Assembly: GCA_025144025.1 (NCBI GenBank)
Contig: JALXWS010000001.1
Location: forward strand, 124,001-188,000
Direction: 5' to 3'
Length of the DNA: 64,000 nucleotides
DNA from: Corynebacterium sp. p3-SID1241
GTDB lineage: Bacteria > Actinomycetota > Actinomycetes > Mycobacteriales > Mycobacteriaceae
Below, one piece after another: positions 33,823 through 44,979 of this stretch. A program made the translations under genes and the position numbers. How positions within the stretch are numbered: the stretch's first letter is position 1; each line of letters begins with the position of its first letter. The notes beneath the pieces were generated by a model, which saw only the letters and a program-made list of their open reading frames with translations, made no database searches and was not told the origin of the DNA.

Positions 33823-34902
33823 TTACTTTCGCCGCAACAGGCTCCACGCGCCCACGGCCGCAGCGCCCAATGCGGCACCGACGCCGAAGGTTGCACCAGC
33901 AGGCGCGCCCTCCTTGACCTCATTGCGCACGCGGATAACGGCTGGTTCTGGGACTGGCGGGTGGGTGTACTTCAGGGATTCCTTAGTGGTGGCGGTCCAC
34001 GCGGAGATATACAGCACCACGCGCCAAATTAGGTACATGACCACCATGAGCACGATGACCGGACCAAAGACCGCGCCGGCCGGGCTGCCGGTAGCAGAAG
34101 ACATAATGATTGTAGACAGCTGCTTGAGCACCTCAAAGGCTACAGCGCCGATGGCCGCGCCGATAAGGCCAGACTTCTTCGGCACCTTGGTGCGCGGCAG
34201 GATCATGATGAGCCACCACATAACGATGAAGTTCGCCAACAAGCCCACCGCCAAGCCGACAAAGAAAATCACAAAGTCCATGCCCGGGAAGGACTCAATT
34301 CCTACCCACTCAAAAATCTTCTGGGTAAGTCCAGAAGAACCGGCGGCGGTCACGCCAAAAGCAATGAGGAATGCGACGATTAGGCCGATAAGACCCACCA
34401 AGTCAGACAGCTTCTTCTTCAGGAAGGAACCGCCCTCGTTGGCATCAATGCCCCACATTGCCGAGATACCGATGCGCAGGTTATTCATCCAGCCTAGGCC
34501 CGACCACAGGGTGGTCAAACCACCGATGCCGAACATGGCGCCGCGCTGCTCAATGGCGGTATCGAGGATCTCGTTGACCGTATCGCCCATATCGCTATCA
34601 AGGGAACTGGTGATCTGGGACTGCAAATCATTGAGCAATTCCTCGCGGTTAGCCAAGACGGCAGCGACCGTGGCTACAATCAGCATGGCGAGCGGGAAGA
34701 TGGACAGCACCGAGTAATAGGTGATGCCGGCGGCAAACTGGTTGCCGCCTTCGGCACCGTAGCGCTCATTCATGCGCATCAGGTGGTCAACAAGGCCTGA
34801 CTTCTCGCGAACCTTATCTACCGCACCCGGTTCATCGGCATTAGCGCGCTCAATGCCATAGTGGTCCGTCTTCTTCGAGGAGGATTGCGTGGTGGTTGGC
34901 AC
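33823..34902 (-). CDS. YihY/BrkB-family membrane protein
   Basis: A 359-residue protein with six predicted spans. Family motifs visible are FAAGITYYSVLSIFPLAML near residue 60, ATLWSGLGWMNNLRIG-like sequence around 135 and the late VLMVVMYLIWRVVLYISA. Members are widespread inner-membrane proteins; they were once annotated as RNase BN, but the activity is not supported, and a transport role is suspected. A GAAGGG site precedes the ATG. It lies between the RDD gene and trpS on the same strand; an actinobacterial trpS-yihY neighbourhood is common. Confidence 0.9.
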   Translation of the reverse strand: MPTTTQSSSKKTDHYGIERANADEPGAVDKVREKSGLVDHLMRMNERYGAEGGNQFAAGITYYSVLSIFPLAMLIVATVAAVLANREELLNDLQSQITSSLDSDMGDTVNEILDTAIEQRGAMFGIGGLTTLWSGLGWMNNLRIGISAMWGIDANEGGSFLKKKLSDLVGLIGLIVAFLIAFGVTAAGSSGLTQKIFEWVGIESFPGMDFVIFFVGLAVGLLANFIVMWWLIMILPRTKVPKKSGLIGAAIGAVAFEVLKQLSTIIMSSATGSPAGAVFGPVIVLMVVMYLIWRVVLYISAWTATTKESLKYTHPPVPEPAVIRVRNEVKEGAPAGATFGVGAALGAAAVGAWSLLRRK

Positions 34903-35005
34903 GTGCTTCCCTTCTTGCTCACAAAATTTTTATCCCACCTAGAGTAACTGGCAAATGCCCTGTTGTCCCTTTGTGGGGTGGAGCACGGGGGAAGCAGCCC
35001 CCTTG

Positions 35006-36037
<1,032 letters not shown>

Positions 36038-36103
36038 TTATCCTACCCCCTAGCCTCGCCGCGCGGTTCACATCCTTCCCCGGAACTGCCTTACCCAGGG
36101 ACC

Positions 36104-36134
36104 AAAAATCCCCTGCCCCTATAGGGCAAGGGAT
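36104..36134 (-). terminator. Terminator after the small membrane-protein gene
   Basis: On the minus strand ATCCCTTGCCC (36134-36124) pairs with GGGCAGGGGAT (36118-36108) with one mismatch, and is followed by TTTTT. It separates the 36149-36340 gene from trpS. Confidence 0.8.
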
Positions 36135-36148
36135 GCGGCGCCAGGATT

Positions 36149-36340
36149 TTAGAGCTTGCGGGAGGTGGGGCTAACCACGTCCATCAGGATGGCCCAACCG
36201 GATACCATCAGCGCGCCGCCCACGCCCATCAGAACGATGGGGCCGAGGAAAGCGAAGGACGGACCAACAGCGGTCCACCACCAGATGCTTAGGCCGAGGA
36301 TTACAGCGCCGAGGACGAAAGAAATAATTGCGCGAGCCAT
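36149..36340 (-). CDS. Small membrane protein
   Basis: A 63-residue protein with two hydrophobic segments (IISFVLGAVILGLSIWWWTAV and FLGPIVLMGVGGALMVSGWAI) and a short polar tail ending SPTSRKL. The start ATG has GGAGAAAG-type purine-rich sequence upstream. A perfect terminator right after the stop codon supports a real monocistronic gene. It is not recognised as a named family. It sits between trpS and the TRIC channel gene, all on the minus strand. Confidence 0.7.
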   Translation of the reverse strand: MARAIISFVLGAVILGLSIWWWTAVGPSFAFLGPIVLMGVGGALMVSGWAILMDVVSPTSRKL

Positions 36341-36391
36341 GAACTTTCTCCGTTGCAGATAACTGAATTTTTTGACCTACTTATACTAGCA

Positions 36392-37375
36392 CTACTGCTT
36401 GTGCTTGGGGGCTTTACGCTTGCCGACGTCCCCCTTATTAAAGCTCCACTGCTGCTCCACGTCTACTCCCCTCGCTCCTGGCGAGTGCCGGCCACTCGGC
36501 CGGGTAATCGACTGCCGCTTCGGGCGACGCGCGATGCGATTGCTCGAAATATCGCTGTAGTCGGTGCCCTCCGCCGCGTTAGAAAACTCTCGTGACTTGT
36601 TCTTAAACGTGCGCCCCAGTGGACGGCTCAGCGGCCGGGTCAGCGGGCGCGTGATGGGGCTGGCATAGCGCGTGGCCGCGCCCGCCTTGCGCTTGGCCTT
36701 GCGGGCGCCATCGCGCACGATGCGCGCGGACAAACGCAGGCGCGGATCCATCTGCTGCTCGGCATCGCGATACTCAAAGACGGGCAATCCCTTCTTGAAG
36801 TAGATCGCGGCCAAGCGGGCGATAAAGCACACGGAGGCGGTAATGATAGCGGCCGGTTCTTCGGCCAGACCGCCGTGGTAGAGCGCCATAAAAAGCGCCG
36901 CGGCCAGCAGCGAGATGGCGGCATAATACTCGCCGGAAAACACCAGCGGGATACGATCCGAAAGCAGGTCACGCAGCACTCCACCAAAGACGCCGGAAAT
37001 CACCGCAGAGACCGAGACAATAATGAACCCGTGCCCCAAGTGGACCGCGATTTGGGTGCCGAGCACCGAAAAGACCGCGAGGCCCAGCGCATCCAAGATG
37101 AGGAAGAGGTGGCGGAAGTAGTGCATGAGGAAGGACATGCCCACCGTCACCACGGCCGCCACGATGACGATTACCAAGTAGATGGGGTGTTCTACCCAGG
37201 TAAATGGAGGGTCATCAAGAATCATATCGCGCACCGTGCCACCGCCCAGCGCCGTCATGGACGCGATCATGGTGACGCCAAAAAGATCGAGTTTTTGGCG
37301 GCCGGCGGACAATGCGGCGGTCATGGACTCGGCGGTAATACCGACTACATAGAGGACGCTAAATAGCGGCGTCAT
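36392..37375 (-). CDS. TRIC-type trimeric intracellular cation channel family protein
   Basis: A 327-residue membrane protein. The first 200 residues carry the duplicated three-helix repeat of the UPF0126/TRIC family: MTALGGGTVRDMIL in the first half and AVISGVFGGVLRDLL in the second, each with the GGG/GG-x-x-RD motif. The C-terminal 120 residues are a long basic, Arg/Pro-rich tail with TRPLTRPLSRPLGR repeats, unusual for the family and probably cytoplasmic. Bacterial members conduct monovalent cations. The ATG overlaps the stop of the exonuclease III gene by one base (TGATG), so the two are coupled. Extra upstream codons in the open frame lie inside that gene. Confidence 0.85.
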   Translation of the reverse strand: MTPLFSVLYVVGITAESMTAALSAGRQKLDLFGVTMIASMTALGGGTVRDMILDDPPFTWVEHPIYLVIVIVAAVVTVGMSFLMHYFRHLFLILDALGLAVFSVLGTQIAVHLGHGFIIVSVSAVISGVFGGVLRDLLSDRIPLVFSGEYYAAISLLAAALFMALYHGGLAEEPAAIITASVCFIARLAAIYFKKGLPVFEYRDAEQQMDPRLRLSARIVRDGARKAKRKAGAATRYASPITRPLTRPLSRPLGRTFKNKSREFSNAAEGTDYSDISSNRIARRPKRQSITRPSGRHSPGARGVDVEQQWSFNKGDVGKRKAPKHKQ

Positions 37376-38292
37376 CAGCTGTACTCCACCAGCAGCGGGG
37401 AATGATCGGACCAGCGCTGCTCTACGGTAGGAGCCTTTTCCACCCAGGTACGCTGCGCCCGCTCCAGCATTGGGCGGGTGGCCGCCTGGTAGTCGATGCG
37501 CCACCCGGCGTTGTTATTAAACGCTTGGCCGCGGTAGGTCCACCAGGTATAAGGACCATCTTCGTCCGGGTGCAGGCGGCGCGCGACGTCGAACCACTGC
37601 GGTTCTGCAGCTGGGGCCCACGGCTCGCCGCCTGTGTACTCGACAACGCCCTGCCACTGGCCCAGGTTCTTCTTCTCCTGCGGCTCATCATCTGGGAACG
37701 CGCCAAAGACGTGATCCATAAAGGCGCGCTCCTCCGGCAGGTGGCCGGCCTTCTTTTCGTTGGCCTTATTATTTTTCAGGTCCTGGGCGCGGTGGCAGAT
37801 ATTCCAGTCGCCGCCGATGACCATGTCGGCCGGGCTGCCATCGGGGTTCGTCCGCGCGGCGTTATCGGCCAGAATGTCCTGAAACTCGTCCAAGAAGCGG
37901 TACTTTTCATCTAGCTTCGGCGAACCGGTATCGCCAGAGGGCAGGTACAGAGAGGCAACGCGAATATCGCGGGTGGTGGCGGCAATCCAGCGGCCCGCAT
38001 CGCTAAAGGAGCCGAAGCCTACTTCGACATCGGCAAGCGGGGTGCGGGACAAGATGCCGACGCCGGCACGGCCCTTTGCGGCGGCGTCGGCAAGAGCCAA
38101 ATGCCAGCCCATCTCCAATGCTGGGGCTAGGGCCTTTTCGGCTTGCTCCGGGGTAGCGCGCACTTCTTGCATGAGCACGATATCGGCCGAAGTCTCCGCT
38201 AACCAGGCATTCATTCCAGGGTTATTTTCATTGCGCCGCTTGCACGCAGCGCGGATTCCATTGACGTTTACGCTCGCGATGGTAAGGGTCAT
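37375..38292 (-). CDS. xth: Exodeoxyribonuclease III
   Basis: A 305-residue AP endonuclease/3'-5' exonuclease of the ExoIII family. It has N-terminal TIASVNVNGIRAA, the metal-binding Glu in LMQEVRATPEQAE, VIGGDWNICH with catalytic Asp/Asn, and the C-terminal WRIDYQAATRPM and SDHSPLLVEY with the Asp-His pair. It nicks abasic sites and removes 3' blocks during base-excision repair. Length is slightly above that of E. coli XthA, which is normal for actinobacteria. It is transcribed with the downstream TRIC gene; the MFS gene lies 21 bases upstream on the same strand. Confidence 0.95.
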   Translation of the reverse strand: MTLTIASVNVNGIRAACKRRNENNPGMNAWLAETSADIVLMQEVRATPEQAEKALAPALEMGWHLALADAAAKGRAGVGILSRTPLADVEVGFGSFSDAGRWIAATTRDIRVASLYLPSGDTGSPKLDEKYRFLDEFQDILADNAARTNPDGSPADMVIGGDWNICHRAQDLKNNKANEKKAGHLPEERAFMDHVFGAFPDDEPQEKKNLGQWQGVVEYTGGEPWAPAAEPQWFDVARRLHPDEDGPYTWWTYRGQAFNNNAGWRIDYQAATRPMLERAQRTWVEKAPTVEQRWSDHSPLLVEYS

Positions 38293-38313
38293 GCCAACAG
38301 CATATCGGTCCGC

Positions 38314-39567
38314 CTAGGCGCGGCGAGCAAGGCGCTTTTTATCCCACATCGTCGCAGCCCACACCAGGCAACCCGCAGCCGCCAGGCCGGCACCCGCCAG
38401 CGCCGGAGCGGAGTAGCCCAGTCCAGCACCCACAACGGCACCGCCGATGGTCGCACCCGCCGCATTCGCAATGTTGAGCGCGGACTGGTTGAGAGCTGCG
38501 GCCAAAGTCTGGGCGTCGCCAGCCACATGCACCAAACGCAGCTGCAGCGAAGGAACCAAGGTGGAGCCCATAAACGCCACGCAGCCAAAGCACAAGGTAG
38601 CGGGGATGGCATGGCCGGAGAGGAAATAAAAGGCCGTCAGGATAACGATGAGGCAGGCCAAGGCAAAGATGATGCCAAACTCCAGGTTGCGGTCAGCAAG
38701 CCAGCCGCCGAAGGCGTTGCCGATGGTCATGCCGATGCCATAGGCCATGAGCACCACCCAGATGAGGCTCTGGTCCATGCCGGCGACCTCGGTCATGGTC
38801 CACGAAATATAGGTATAGACGGAGAACATGCCGCCAAAGCCGACCACGCCCATGATGACGGTGAACCACACCTGGCTATTTTTGAACGCCCCAAACTCCG
38901 TGCGGATATCGGTCTGCTTCATCTCCGTCATGTGCGGCATCAGGAAGAACAACGCAATAGCGGTAATGACGCCCAAGGCCACGACCACTAGGTAGGCAGC
39001 CTGCCAGCCCAGCGCGGAGCCGAGCGCCTGCGCAGCCGGCACACCAATGACCGTGGCGATGGCCAGGCCCATGCCCACATAAGCCATGGCCTTGCCGCGG
39101 CCGCCTGGGGGCGCCATGGATGCGGCAGAAAGGTTTGCTACGGAGAAATAAGCGCCGTGGGGCATGCCGGCGATAAAGCGCGCAATCATGAGGATGGCGT
39201 AATTCGGTGCCAAGACCGAGAGGAGGTTGCCCACCACGAGGAAGCCGATGAGCAGCAAGATCAGGCGGCGGCGCGGCAGCTTGCCGGTAAAGGCCGCAAT
39301 CAGCGGGGCGCCGACCACCACGCCCATCGCATAGATAGTGATAAGCGTCGAGGCATTTTCTTCCGAAATGCCAAAACCATCTGCAATAAGCGGCAGGAGA
39401 CCCATAGACACAAACTCCGTCGTGCCGATGGCAAACGCGCCCAGGGCCATGGCGACCATGACGATGGCGCGGCGGCGGGCGGTAATCTCCGTTTGCAACG
39501 GCAGCGGACGGCGGCGAATGCGGTGTTCGTGTGCGCTGCGCGGGCTTAGCTCATCGATGATTTTCAT
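38314..39567 (-). CDS. MFS transporter (AraJ/sugar-efflux-like, DHA1 family)
   Basis: A 417-residue protein with twelve predicted spans of the major facilitator superfamily. GAFAIGTTEFVSMGLLPLIA in helix 1, the loop-2/3 motif GKLPRRRLILLLIG, and FIAGMPHGAYFSVANL in helix 4 place it in the DHA1 AraJ/PbuE-like drug or sugar efflux group. The ATG at 39567 yields a 32-residue cytoplasmic N-terminus. No ribosome site is evident, so it may be leaderless. It is divergent from icd. The substrate is unknown; the family exports sugars, purines or chloramphenicol-like drugs. Confidence 0.85.
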   Translation of the reverse strand: MKIIDELSPRSAHEHRIRRRPLPLQTEITARRRAIVMVAMALGAFAIGTTEFVSMGLLPLIADGFGISEENASTLITIYAMGVVVGAPLIAAFTGKLPRRRLILLLIGFLVVGNLLSVLAPNYAILMIARFIAGMPHGAYFSVANLSAASMAPPGGRGKAMAYVGMGLAIATVIGVPAAQALGSALGWQAAYLVVVALGVITAIALFFLMPHMTEMKQTDIRTEFGAFKNSQVWFTVIMGVVGFGGMFSVYTYISWTMTEVAGMDQSLIWVVLMAYGIGMTIGNAFGGWLADRNLEFGIIFALACLIVILTAFYFLSGHAIPATLCFGCVAFMGSTLVPSLQLRLVHVAGDAQTLAAALNQSALNIANAAGATIGGAVVGAGLGYSAPALAGAGLAAAGCLVWAATMWDKKRLARRA

Positions 39568-39783
39568 GGAGAGTGAGGGTACACCCCGTGTCCTCCGGTA
39601 GCATGCCTGCAGCGGGTGGTCGTGAATATCTCCACCCCACCTGCGCATGGGTGATGATAGCCACGCAGCCCTTTTCAAGGGGCGGCAAATGGGGGATCAC
39701 TATCAGCAAACTGGCCCACATGCTTCCCACAAAATCGGTAATCTGGGCACTTGAACAATTTTCCAACGTTATATAGGAGAATC

Positions 39784-41997
39784 ATGGCAAAGATTACGTG
39801 GACCCGTACCGATGAGGCGCCGCTGCTGGCGACCTACTCCCTCAAGCCCATCGTGGAGGCCTTCGCTTCCACCGCGGGCATCGACGTGGAAACCCGCGAT
39901 ATCTCACTGGCCGCCCGCATCGCCGCGCAGTTCCCGGAGCGCCTGACCGAGGAGCAGAAGGTCGAAGACGCCCTAGCGGAGCTGGGCAAGATGGCCAAGA
40001 CCCCGGAAGCAAATATCATCAAGCTGCCGAATATTTCCGCTTCCCTGGTGCAGCTGAAAAAGGCCATCGCCGAGCTGCAGGCTGCCGGCTACGACCTGCC
40101 TGATTACCCGGATAATCCTTCCACCGAGGAAGAAAAGGACATCGCCGCCCGCTACGATTCCGTTAAGGGTTCCGCTGTTAACCCTGTGCTGCGTGAGGGC
40201 AACTCCGACCGCCGCGCACCGGAGGCCGTGAAGAACTTTGTGAAGAAGCACCCGCACCGTATGGGCGAGTGGTCCAAGGACTCCAAGACCAACGTTGCCA
40301 CCATGGCGGACAACGACTTCCGCCACAATGAGAAGTCCGTCATTCTGGACAACGAGGACACCCTGTCCATCGTCCTCAAGACCGCCGATGGCGAGCAGAC
40401 CCTGCTGCCGGAGCTGCCGGTTCTCAAGGGTGAGGTCATCGATGGCACCTTTATGTCCGCCAAGGCCCTGGATGAGTTCCTCATCGCACAGGTCAAGCGC
40501 GCCAAGGAAGAGGGCGTGCTCTTTTCCACCCACCTGAAGGCCACCATGATGAAGGTCTCTGACCCCATCCTCTTTGGCCACGTCGTCCGTGCCTTCTTCT
40601 CCGATGTTTATGACAAGTACGGCGAGGAGCTGCTGGCTGCCGGCCTCAACGGCGAGAACGGCTTGGGCGCTATCTACGAGGGCCTAAAGAACCTGGATAA
40701 GGGCGAGGAAATCAAGGCTGCTTTCGATGCTGCGCTTTCCGACGGCCCCGACCTCGCCATGGTCAACTCCCACAAGGGCATCACCAACCTGCACGTGCCT
40801 TCCGACGTCATTATTGACGCCTCCATGCCTGCCATGATCCGTACCTCCGGCCACATGTGGAATAAGAACGATGAGGAGCAGGACACCCTCGCCGTTATCC
40901 CGGATTCCTCCTACGCCGGCGTCTACCAGGCCGTTATCGAGGACTGCAAGGAAAACGGCGCCTTCGACCCGACCACCATGGGTACCGTGCCGAACGTCGG
41001 CCTCATGGCGCAGAAGGCCGAAGAGTACGGCTCCCACAATAAGACCTTCAAAATCCCGGCCGCGGGCACCGTTGAGGTCCGCAACTCCAAGGGCGAGGTC
41101 CTCATCTCCCACGACGTGGAAGAAGGCGATATCTGGCGCGCCTGCCAGACCAAGGACGCCCCGATCCAGGACTGGGTCAAACTCGCCGTCAACCGCGCTC
41201 GCCTGTCCGGCATGAAGACCATCTTCTGGCTCGACCCGGAGCGCGGCCACGACCGCAATATCAAGTCCTTGGTGGAGAAGTACCTGCAGGACCACGACAC
41301 CGAGGGCCTGGATATCTCCATTGAGGATCCGGTCACCGCTACCAAGACCTCCATCGAGCGCATCCGCCGCGGCGAAGACACCATCTCCGTTACCGGCAAC
41401 GTGCTGCGTGACTACAACACGGACCTCTTCCCCATCCTCGAGCTGGGTACCTCCGCCAAGATGCTGTCTGTGGTTCCGCTCATGGCTGGCGGCGGCCTCT
41501 TCGAAACCGGTGCGGGCGGCTCCGCCCCGAAGCACGTCCAGCAGGTGGAGGAAGAAAACCACCTGCGCTGGGATTCCCTTGGTGAGTTCCTGGCCCTGGC
41601 TGAGTCCTTCCGTCACGAGAAGCAGACCAACGGCAACGAGAAGGCCGGCGTCCTGGCCGCCACCTTGGACAAGGCCACCGAGCGTCTGCTCAATGAGGGC
41701 AAGTCCCCGTCCCGCAAGGCTGGCGAAATCGACAACCGCGGTTCCCACTTCTTCCTGGCCACCTTCTGGGCCGAGGAGCTGGCTAACCAGAGCGATGATG
41801 CCGATCTCGCCGCTGCGTTCAAGGACGTGGCTTCCCAGCTGTCCTCCCAGGCAGACGAGATTGCTCAGGCGCTTGTCGACGCCCAGGGCAGCCCCGCCGA
41901 CCTCGGCGGCTACTACTGGCCGAATGACGAGAAGACCTCTGCTGTCATGCGCCCAGTTGCTCAGTTCAACAAGATCATCGACGGCCTGAAGAAGTAA
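39784..41997 (+). CDS. icd: NADP-dependent isocitrate dehydrogenase, monomeric type
   Basis: A 737-residue monomeric isocitrate dehydrogenase, the form used by corynebacteria, converting isocitrate to 2-oxoglutarate with NADP. The N-terminus [18 protein letters not shown], the substrate region [19 protein letters not shown], and [16 protein letters not shown] with its NADP-binding pocket are highly conserved. AGGAG six bases before the ATG (39775-39779) fixes the start at 39784; an in-frame start 33 bases upstream lacks a site. It is monocistronic, ending at a 17-bp perfect terminator. Dense codon bias toward GCC, AAG and CTG suggests high expression. Confidence 0.98.
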   Translation: MAKITWTRTDEAPLLATYSLKPIVEAFASTAGIDVETRDISLAARIAAQFPERLTEEQKVEDALAELGKMAKTPEANIIKLPNISASLVQLKKAIAELQAAGYDLPDYPDNPSTEEEKDIAARYDSVKGSAVNPVLREGNSDRRAPEAVKNFVKKHPHRMGEWSKDSKTNVATMADNDFRHNEKSVILDNEDTLSIVLKTADGEQTLLPELPVLKGEVIDGTFMSAKALDEFLIAQVKRAKEEGVLFSTHLKATMMKVSDPILFGHVVRAFFSDVYDKYGEELLAAGLNGENGLGAIYEGLKNLDKGEEIKAAFDAALSDGPDLAMVNSHKGITNLHVPSDVIIDASMPAMIRTSGHMWNKNDEEQDTLAVIPDSSYAGVYQAVIEDCKENGAFDPTTMGTVPNVGLMAQKAEEYGSHNKTFKIPAAGTVEVRNSKGEVLISHDVEEGDIWRACQTKDAPIQDWVKLAVNRARLSGMKTIFWLDPERGHDRNIKSLVEKYLQDHDTEGLDISIEDPVTATKTSIERIRRGEDTISVTGNVLRDYNTDLFPILELGTSAKMLSVVPLMAGGGLFETGAGGSAPKHVQQVEEENHLRWDSLGEFLALAESFRHEKQTNGNEKAGVLAATLDKATERLLNEGKSPSRKAGEIDNRGSHFFLATFWAEELANQSDDADLAAAFKDVASQLSSQADEIAQALVDAQGSPADLGGYYWPNDEKTSAVMRPVAQFNKIIDGLKK

Positions 41998-42010
41998 TTC
42001 TTCCCAGGTA

Positions 42011-42054
42011 AAAGCCGCCCCGCAGCGAAGCAATGAACGCTGCGGGGCGGCTTT
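42011..42054. terminator. Strong bidirectional terminator between icd and pdxT
   Basis: A 17-bp perfect stem (42011-42027 with 42038-42054) and the 10-base loop AAGCAATGAA. The stem starts with AAA and ends with TTT, so it can serve the convergent genes on both sides. Confidence 0.92.
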
Positions 42055-42069
42055 GGTGTGTCTGCGTGC

Positions 42070-42660
42070 TTAGAAGCTGTCGAGCCAGGCGGCGTGCACG
42101 CGGGCGTCGCCGTTTTCTTCTGGGTGAAAGCTCAGCGCCGTCACTCGGCCTTGGCGCACGCCGACCACCGCGTCGCCGTTCTCGCCCGGCACCGTCGCGA
42201 TGTTCTCGACGCCGTCGCCAACGCGGGTCACGATGGGCGCACGGATAAAGCTCGCCTCAATGTCGAGCGTGTCCTCCCCCATCGCGACGGGCACGGTACG
42301 TTCCTCGGAAAAGCGCTGGTTGCCAAAGGCATTGCGGCGCACGGTCACGTCCACTAGCCCTAGGGTTTGTTGCCCCGGCGCGGGGTTATCGAGCTCGCGG
42401 GCGCAGTAGATGAGTCCCGCGCAGGTCGCGAGCACCGGCAGGCCTGCAGCTGCGGCGTCGCGCAACGGGTGGGCCAGCCCGAAGCTGCGCGCCAGCTTGT
42501 CGATGACACTCGACTCGCCGCCCGGAATCACCAGCCCGTCGAGTCCTTCTAGGTCCCGCGGCACCCGCACCCGGCGCGTAGCCACACCGAGCCCATCGAG
42601 AATGCGCAGGTGCTCCTCGACGCCGCCCTGCAGCGCCAGGACACCGATCGTTTTTACCAT
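42070..42660 (-). CDS. pdxT: Pyridoxal 5'-phosphate synthase glutaminase subunit
   Basis: A 196-residue class I glutamine amidotransferase that feeds ammonia to PdxS. The catalytic Cys lies in [11 protein letters not shown] and the His/Glu pair in LSFHPEEN. The oxyanion loop reads [11 protein letters not shown], where most family members have PGGESTTI; this is a mild variation. It starts inside the end of pdxS with a seven-base overlap (ATGGTAA), so the subunits are translated in coupled fashion. Length is normal. Expression should follow PdxR together with pdxS. Confidence 0.95.
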   Translation of the reverse strand: MVKTIGVLALQGGVEEHLRILDGLGVATRRVRVPRDLEGLDGLVIPGGESSVIDKLARSFGLAHPLRDAAAAGLPVLATCAGLIYCARELDNPAPGQQTLGLVDVTVRRNAFGNQRFSEERTVPVAMGEDTLDIEASFIRAPIVTRVGDGVENIATVPGENGDAVVGVRQGRVTALSFHPEENGDARVHAAWLDSF

Positions 42661-43565
42661 CCGCGCTCGGCCAGGCGGTGCGGTGCGGGCACGTCGTTGA
42701 CGTTGATGCCTACCATGGCCTCGCCTAGGCCGCGGGAAAGCTTGGCGAGTTCGGCGGGGTCGTCGTAAAGCGTGGCGGCCTTCACGATGGCTTCCGCACG
42801 CGCCGCCGGGTTGCCGGACTTGAAGATACCGGAGCCAACAAAGACGCCTTCGGCGCCCATCTGGCGGACAAGGGCGGCGTCGGCAGGCGTGGCCACGCCA
42901 CCGGCAACAAAGAGCACAACCGGGAGCTTGCCGGTCTCCGCAACCTCGGCGACCAGGTCATACGGTGCCTGCAGCTCCTTGGCCGCAACATAAAGCTCGT
43001 CTCGGTCCAGGTGGCGCAGGCGCGCAATCTCGGCCTTAATCGTGCGCAAGTGCTTCACTGCCTCGGAGACATCGCCGGTGCCGGCCTCGCCCTTGGAGCG
43101 AATCATGGCCGCTCCCTCGGTGATGCGGCGCAGCGCCTCACCCAGGTTGGTGGCGCCGCACACGAACGGCACGTCGAAGTCCCACTTATTGATGTGGTTG
43201 ACGTAATCGGCCGGGCTGAGCACCTCGGACTCGTCGATGAAGTCTACGCCCAGCTCGCCTAAAATCTGCGCCTCTACAAAGTGGCCGATACGGGCCTTGG
43301 CCATGACGGGGATGTCGACGGCCTCGACGATGCCCTCGATAAGCTCCGGGTCAGACATGCGGGCCACACCGCCCTGCGCACGGATATCGGCCGGCACGCG
43401 CTCTAACGCCATCACGGCCGATGCGCCCGCGTCCTCCGCAATACGCGCCTGCTCTGGCGTGACGACGTCCATGATGACGCCGCCCTTCAACATATCCGCT
43501 AGTCCTCGCTTCACGCGCGTGGTAGCGCGTCCTTGTTCATTTACCTGTTCAGACATAGGTGCCAT
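42654..43565 (-). CDS. pdxS: Pyridoxal 5'-phosphate synthase synthase subunit
   Basis: A 303-residue TIM-barrel enzyme combining ribose 5-phosphate, glyceraldehyde 3-phosphate and ammonia into pyridoxal 5'-phosphate. It contains [36 protein letters not shown] with the substrate Lys/Arg, the catalytic Lys in [13 protein letters not shown], and [14 protein letters not shown] with [11 protein letters not shown]. The start may be ATG 43565 (MAPMSEQ) or 43556 (MSEQ); both sit in the divergent pdxS-pdxR promoter region with no clear ribosome site. It forms an operon with pdxT. Confidence 0.97.
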   Translation of the reverse strand: MAPMSEQVNEQGRATTRVKRGLADMLKGGVIMDVVTPEQARIAEDAGASAVMALERVPADIRAQGGVARMSDPELIEGIVEAVDIPVMAKARIGHFVEAQILGELGVDFIDESEVLSPADYVNHINKWDFDVPFVCGATNLGEALRRITEGAAMIRSKGEAGTGDVSEAVKHLRTIKAEIARLRHLDRDELYVAAKELQAPYDLVAEVAETGKLPVVLFVAGGVATPADAALVRQMGAEGVFVGSGIFKSGNPAARAEAIVKAATLYDDPAELAKLSRGLGEAMVGINVNDVPAPHRLAERGW

Positions 43566-43616
43566 AGTGGCCCACACAATTGGTACAAGACAAGAGCCAT
43601 TTTTAGCGTGTTGGAT

Positions 43617-43631
43617 TAGACCACTTATGAT
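43617..43631 (+). promoter_or_regulatory. PdxR operator overlapping the pdxR -10 box
   Basis: TAGACCACTTA (43617-43627) is, on the opposite strand, TAAGTGGTCTA, one base off the AAAGTGGTCTA form of the PdxR motif that I recall from C. glutamicum. It overlaps a perfect-looking -10 box TATGAT (43626-43631) seven bases before the pdxR GTG. This fits autoregulation and a leaderless pdxR message. Confidence 0.65.
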
Positions 43632-43637
43632 GGGCCC

Positions 43638-44942
43638 GTGCCTCTTCGCCTCGATCCCTCTGATACGCGGCCGCTACCCGTGCAAATCGCCGCGGCCCTG
43701 CGCGCCCAGGTCGCCGCCGGAGTCCTCCTGCCCGGCGAGCGCGTTCCCTCGACCCGCAACTTGGCTTCGCAGCTCAGCGTTTCTCGAGGCAGCGTGGTCA
43801 CCGCCTACGACCAACTCACAGCCGAGGGCTACCTCACCGCAGAGGTTGGCTCCGGCACCGTCATCAACCCGCGCCTCCCCCACGCACGTGCCCCCCGGCC
43901 GGAGCCGACCCCCGCACCGGCCGCCGAGCCCGAACTAGTGTCACTGACCCCCGGCCTGCCCGACACCGCCGGCATCCTCACCCCTGAATGGAGGGCCGCG
44001 TGGCGTGCAGCGGCCGTCGACCCCTCCGGCGATCTGCCCCACGAGGTCGCAGCACACCTGCGCCACATGCGCGGGCTCACCGTGGACCCGGCCTACATCC
44101 TCATCACGGCCGGCGCCCGCGACGGCCTCTCCGTGCTCCTGCGCGCCCTCGGCCGCCGACTGCGCGTGGGCGTGGAATCCCCCGGCTACCCCAGCCTGCG
44201 CCGCGTGCCTCATACCCTCGGCCATACGTTGGTGGAAACCCCCACCGACCCCGATGGCGTCACCGTCCCCACGGCCGATCTCGACGCCCTCATCGTCACC
44301 CCCAGCCACCAATACCCCTACGGCGGCTCGCTGCCCGCAGCCCGGCGCGCCGAACTCGTCGAATGGGCCCGCGCACACGACGCCCTCCTCATCGAGGATG
44401 ACTTTGATTCCGAACTGCGCTACGTCGGCCAGCCGCTGCCCGCCCTAGCCGCACTCGCCCCGGAACACACCGTGCTGCTGGGCACCTTCTCCTCGGTCAT
44501 CTCCCCGTCGATTGCCTGCGGCTACCTCGTCGTCCCACCGCGCCTGCGCCCGGCCGTGGACCGCGTGCGCGAGGTCTTCGGCCAACCCGTCGGCGCCATC
44601 CCCCAGGCTGCGCTCGCCCACTACCTTGCCAGCGGCGCTTTACGACGCCACACCGGCCGCATGCGCCGCACCTATAAACGCCGCCGCAACCTAGTGGCCG
44701 AAACGCTCGGCACCATCGATGGCGCGCAACTCCTCCCCATCCACGGTGGCCTTCACGCGGTATTGCTGTGCGATCCGGCCGTTGTTCCCCGCGCCGCCGC
44801 CCGCGGCATCAAACTCACCCCACTGCGCGATTATTGGGGCGGCGCCGACGCCGAAGACGGCGTCGTCCTCGGCTTCGGCCACCTCAGCGATGCCGAGCTA
44901 GGCGAAAGCCTTTCTGCAGTCGCGGCCGCCTTACGGGAGTGA
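43638..44942 (+). CDS. pdxR: MocR-family regulator of vitamin B6 synthesis (PdxR), PLP lysine replaced
   Basis: A 434-residue MocR-type regulator. Residues 1-70 are a GntR winged helix ([46 protein letters not shown]). The rest is an aminotransferase-I-like effector domain that senses pyridoxal phosphate. Motifs include [25 protein letters not shown] and [13 protein letters not shown]. The usual Schiff-base motif GTFSK reads GTFSS: residue 286 is Ser (codon 44493-44495, TCG). It is divergent from pdxST and should activate that operon. The GTG at 43638 lies seven bases after TATGAT, implying a leaderless message. Confidence 0.9.
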   Translation: MPLRLDPSDTRPLPVQIAAALRAQVAAGVLLPGERVPSTRNLASQLSVSRGSVVTAYDQLTAEGYLTAEVGSGTVINPRLPHARAPRPEPTPAPAAEPELVSLTPGLPDTAGILTPEWRAAWRAAAVDPSGDLPHEVAAHLRHMRGLTVDPAYILITAGARDGLSVLLRALGRRLRVGVESPGYPSLRRVPHTLGHTLVETPTDPDGVTVPTADLDALIVTPSHQYPYGGSLPAARRAELVEWARAHDALLIEDDFDSELRYVGQPLPALAALAPEHTVLLGTFSSVISPSIACGYLVVPPRLRPAVDRVREVFGQPVGAIPQAALAHYLASGALRRHTGRMRRTYKRRRNLVAETLGTIDGAQLLPIHGGLHAVLLCDPAVVPRAAARGIKLTPLRDYWGGADAEDGVVLGFGHLSDAELGESLSAVAAALRE

Positions 44943-44979
44943 TACCGTAATTCCAACGATCATAAACGAAAGGTAATAG

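Noticed and set aside
40684..42033. 449-codon open frame antisense to icd
   Set aside because: It is a mirror of the strongly biased codons of icd: high GC at third positions leaves the opposite strand open. No ribosome site or family motif.
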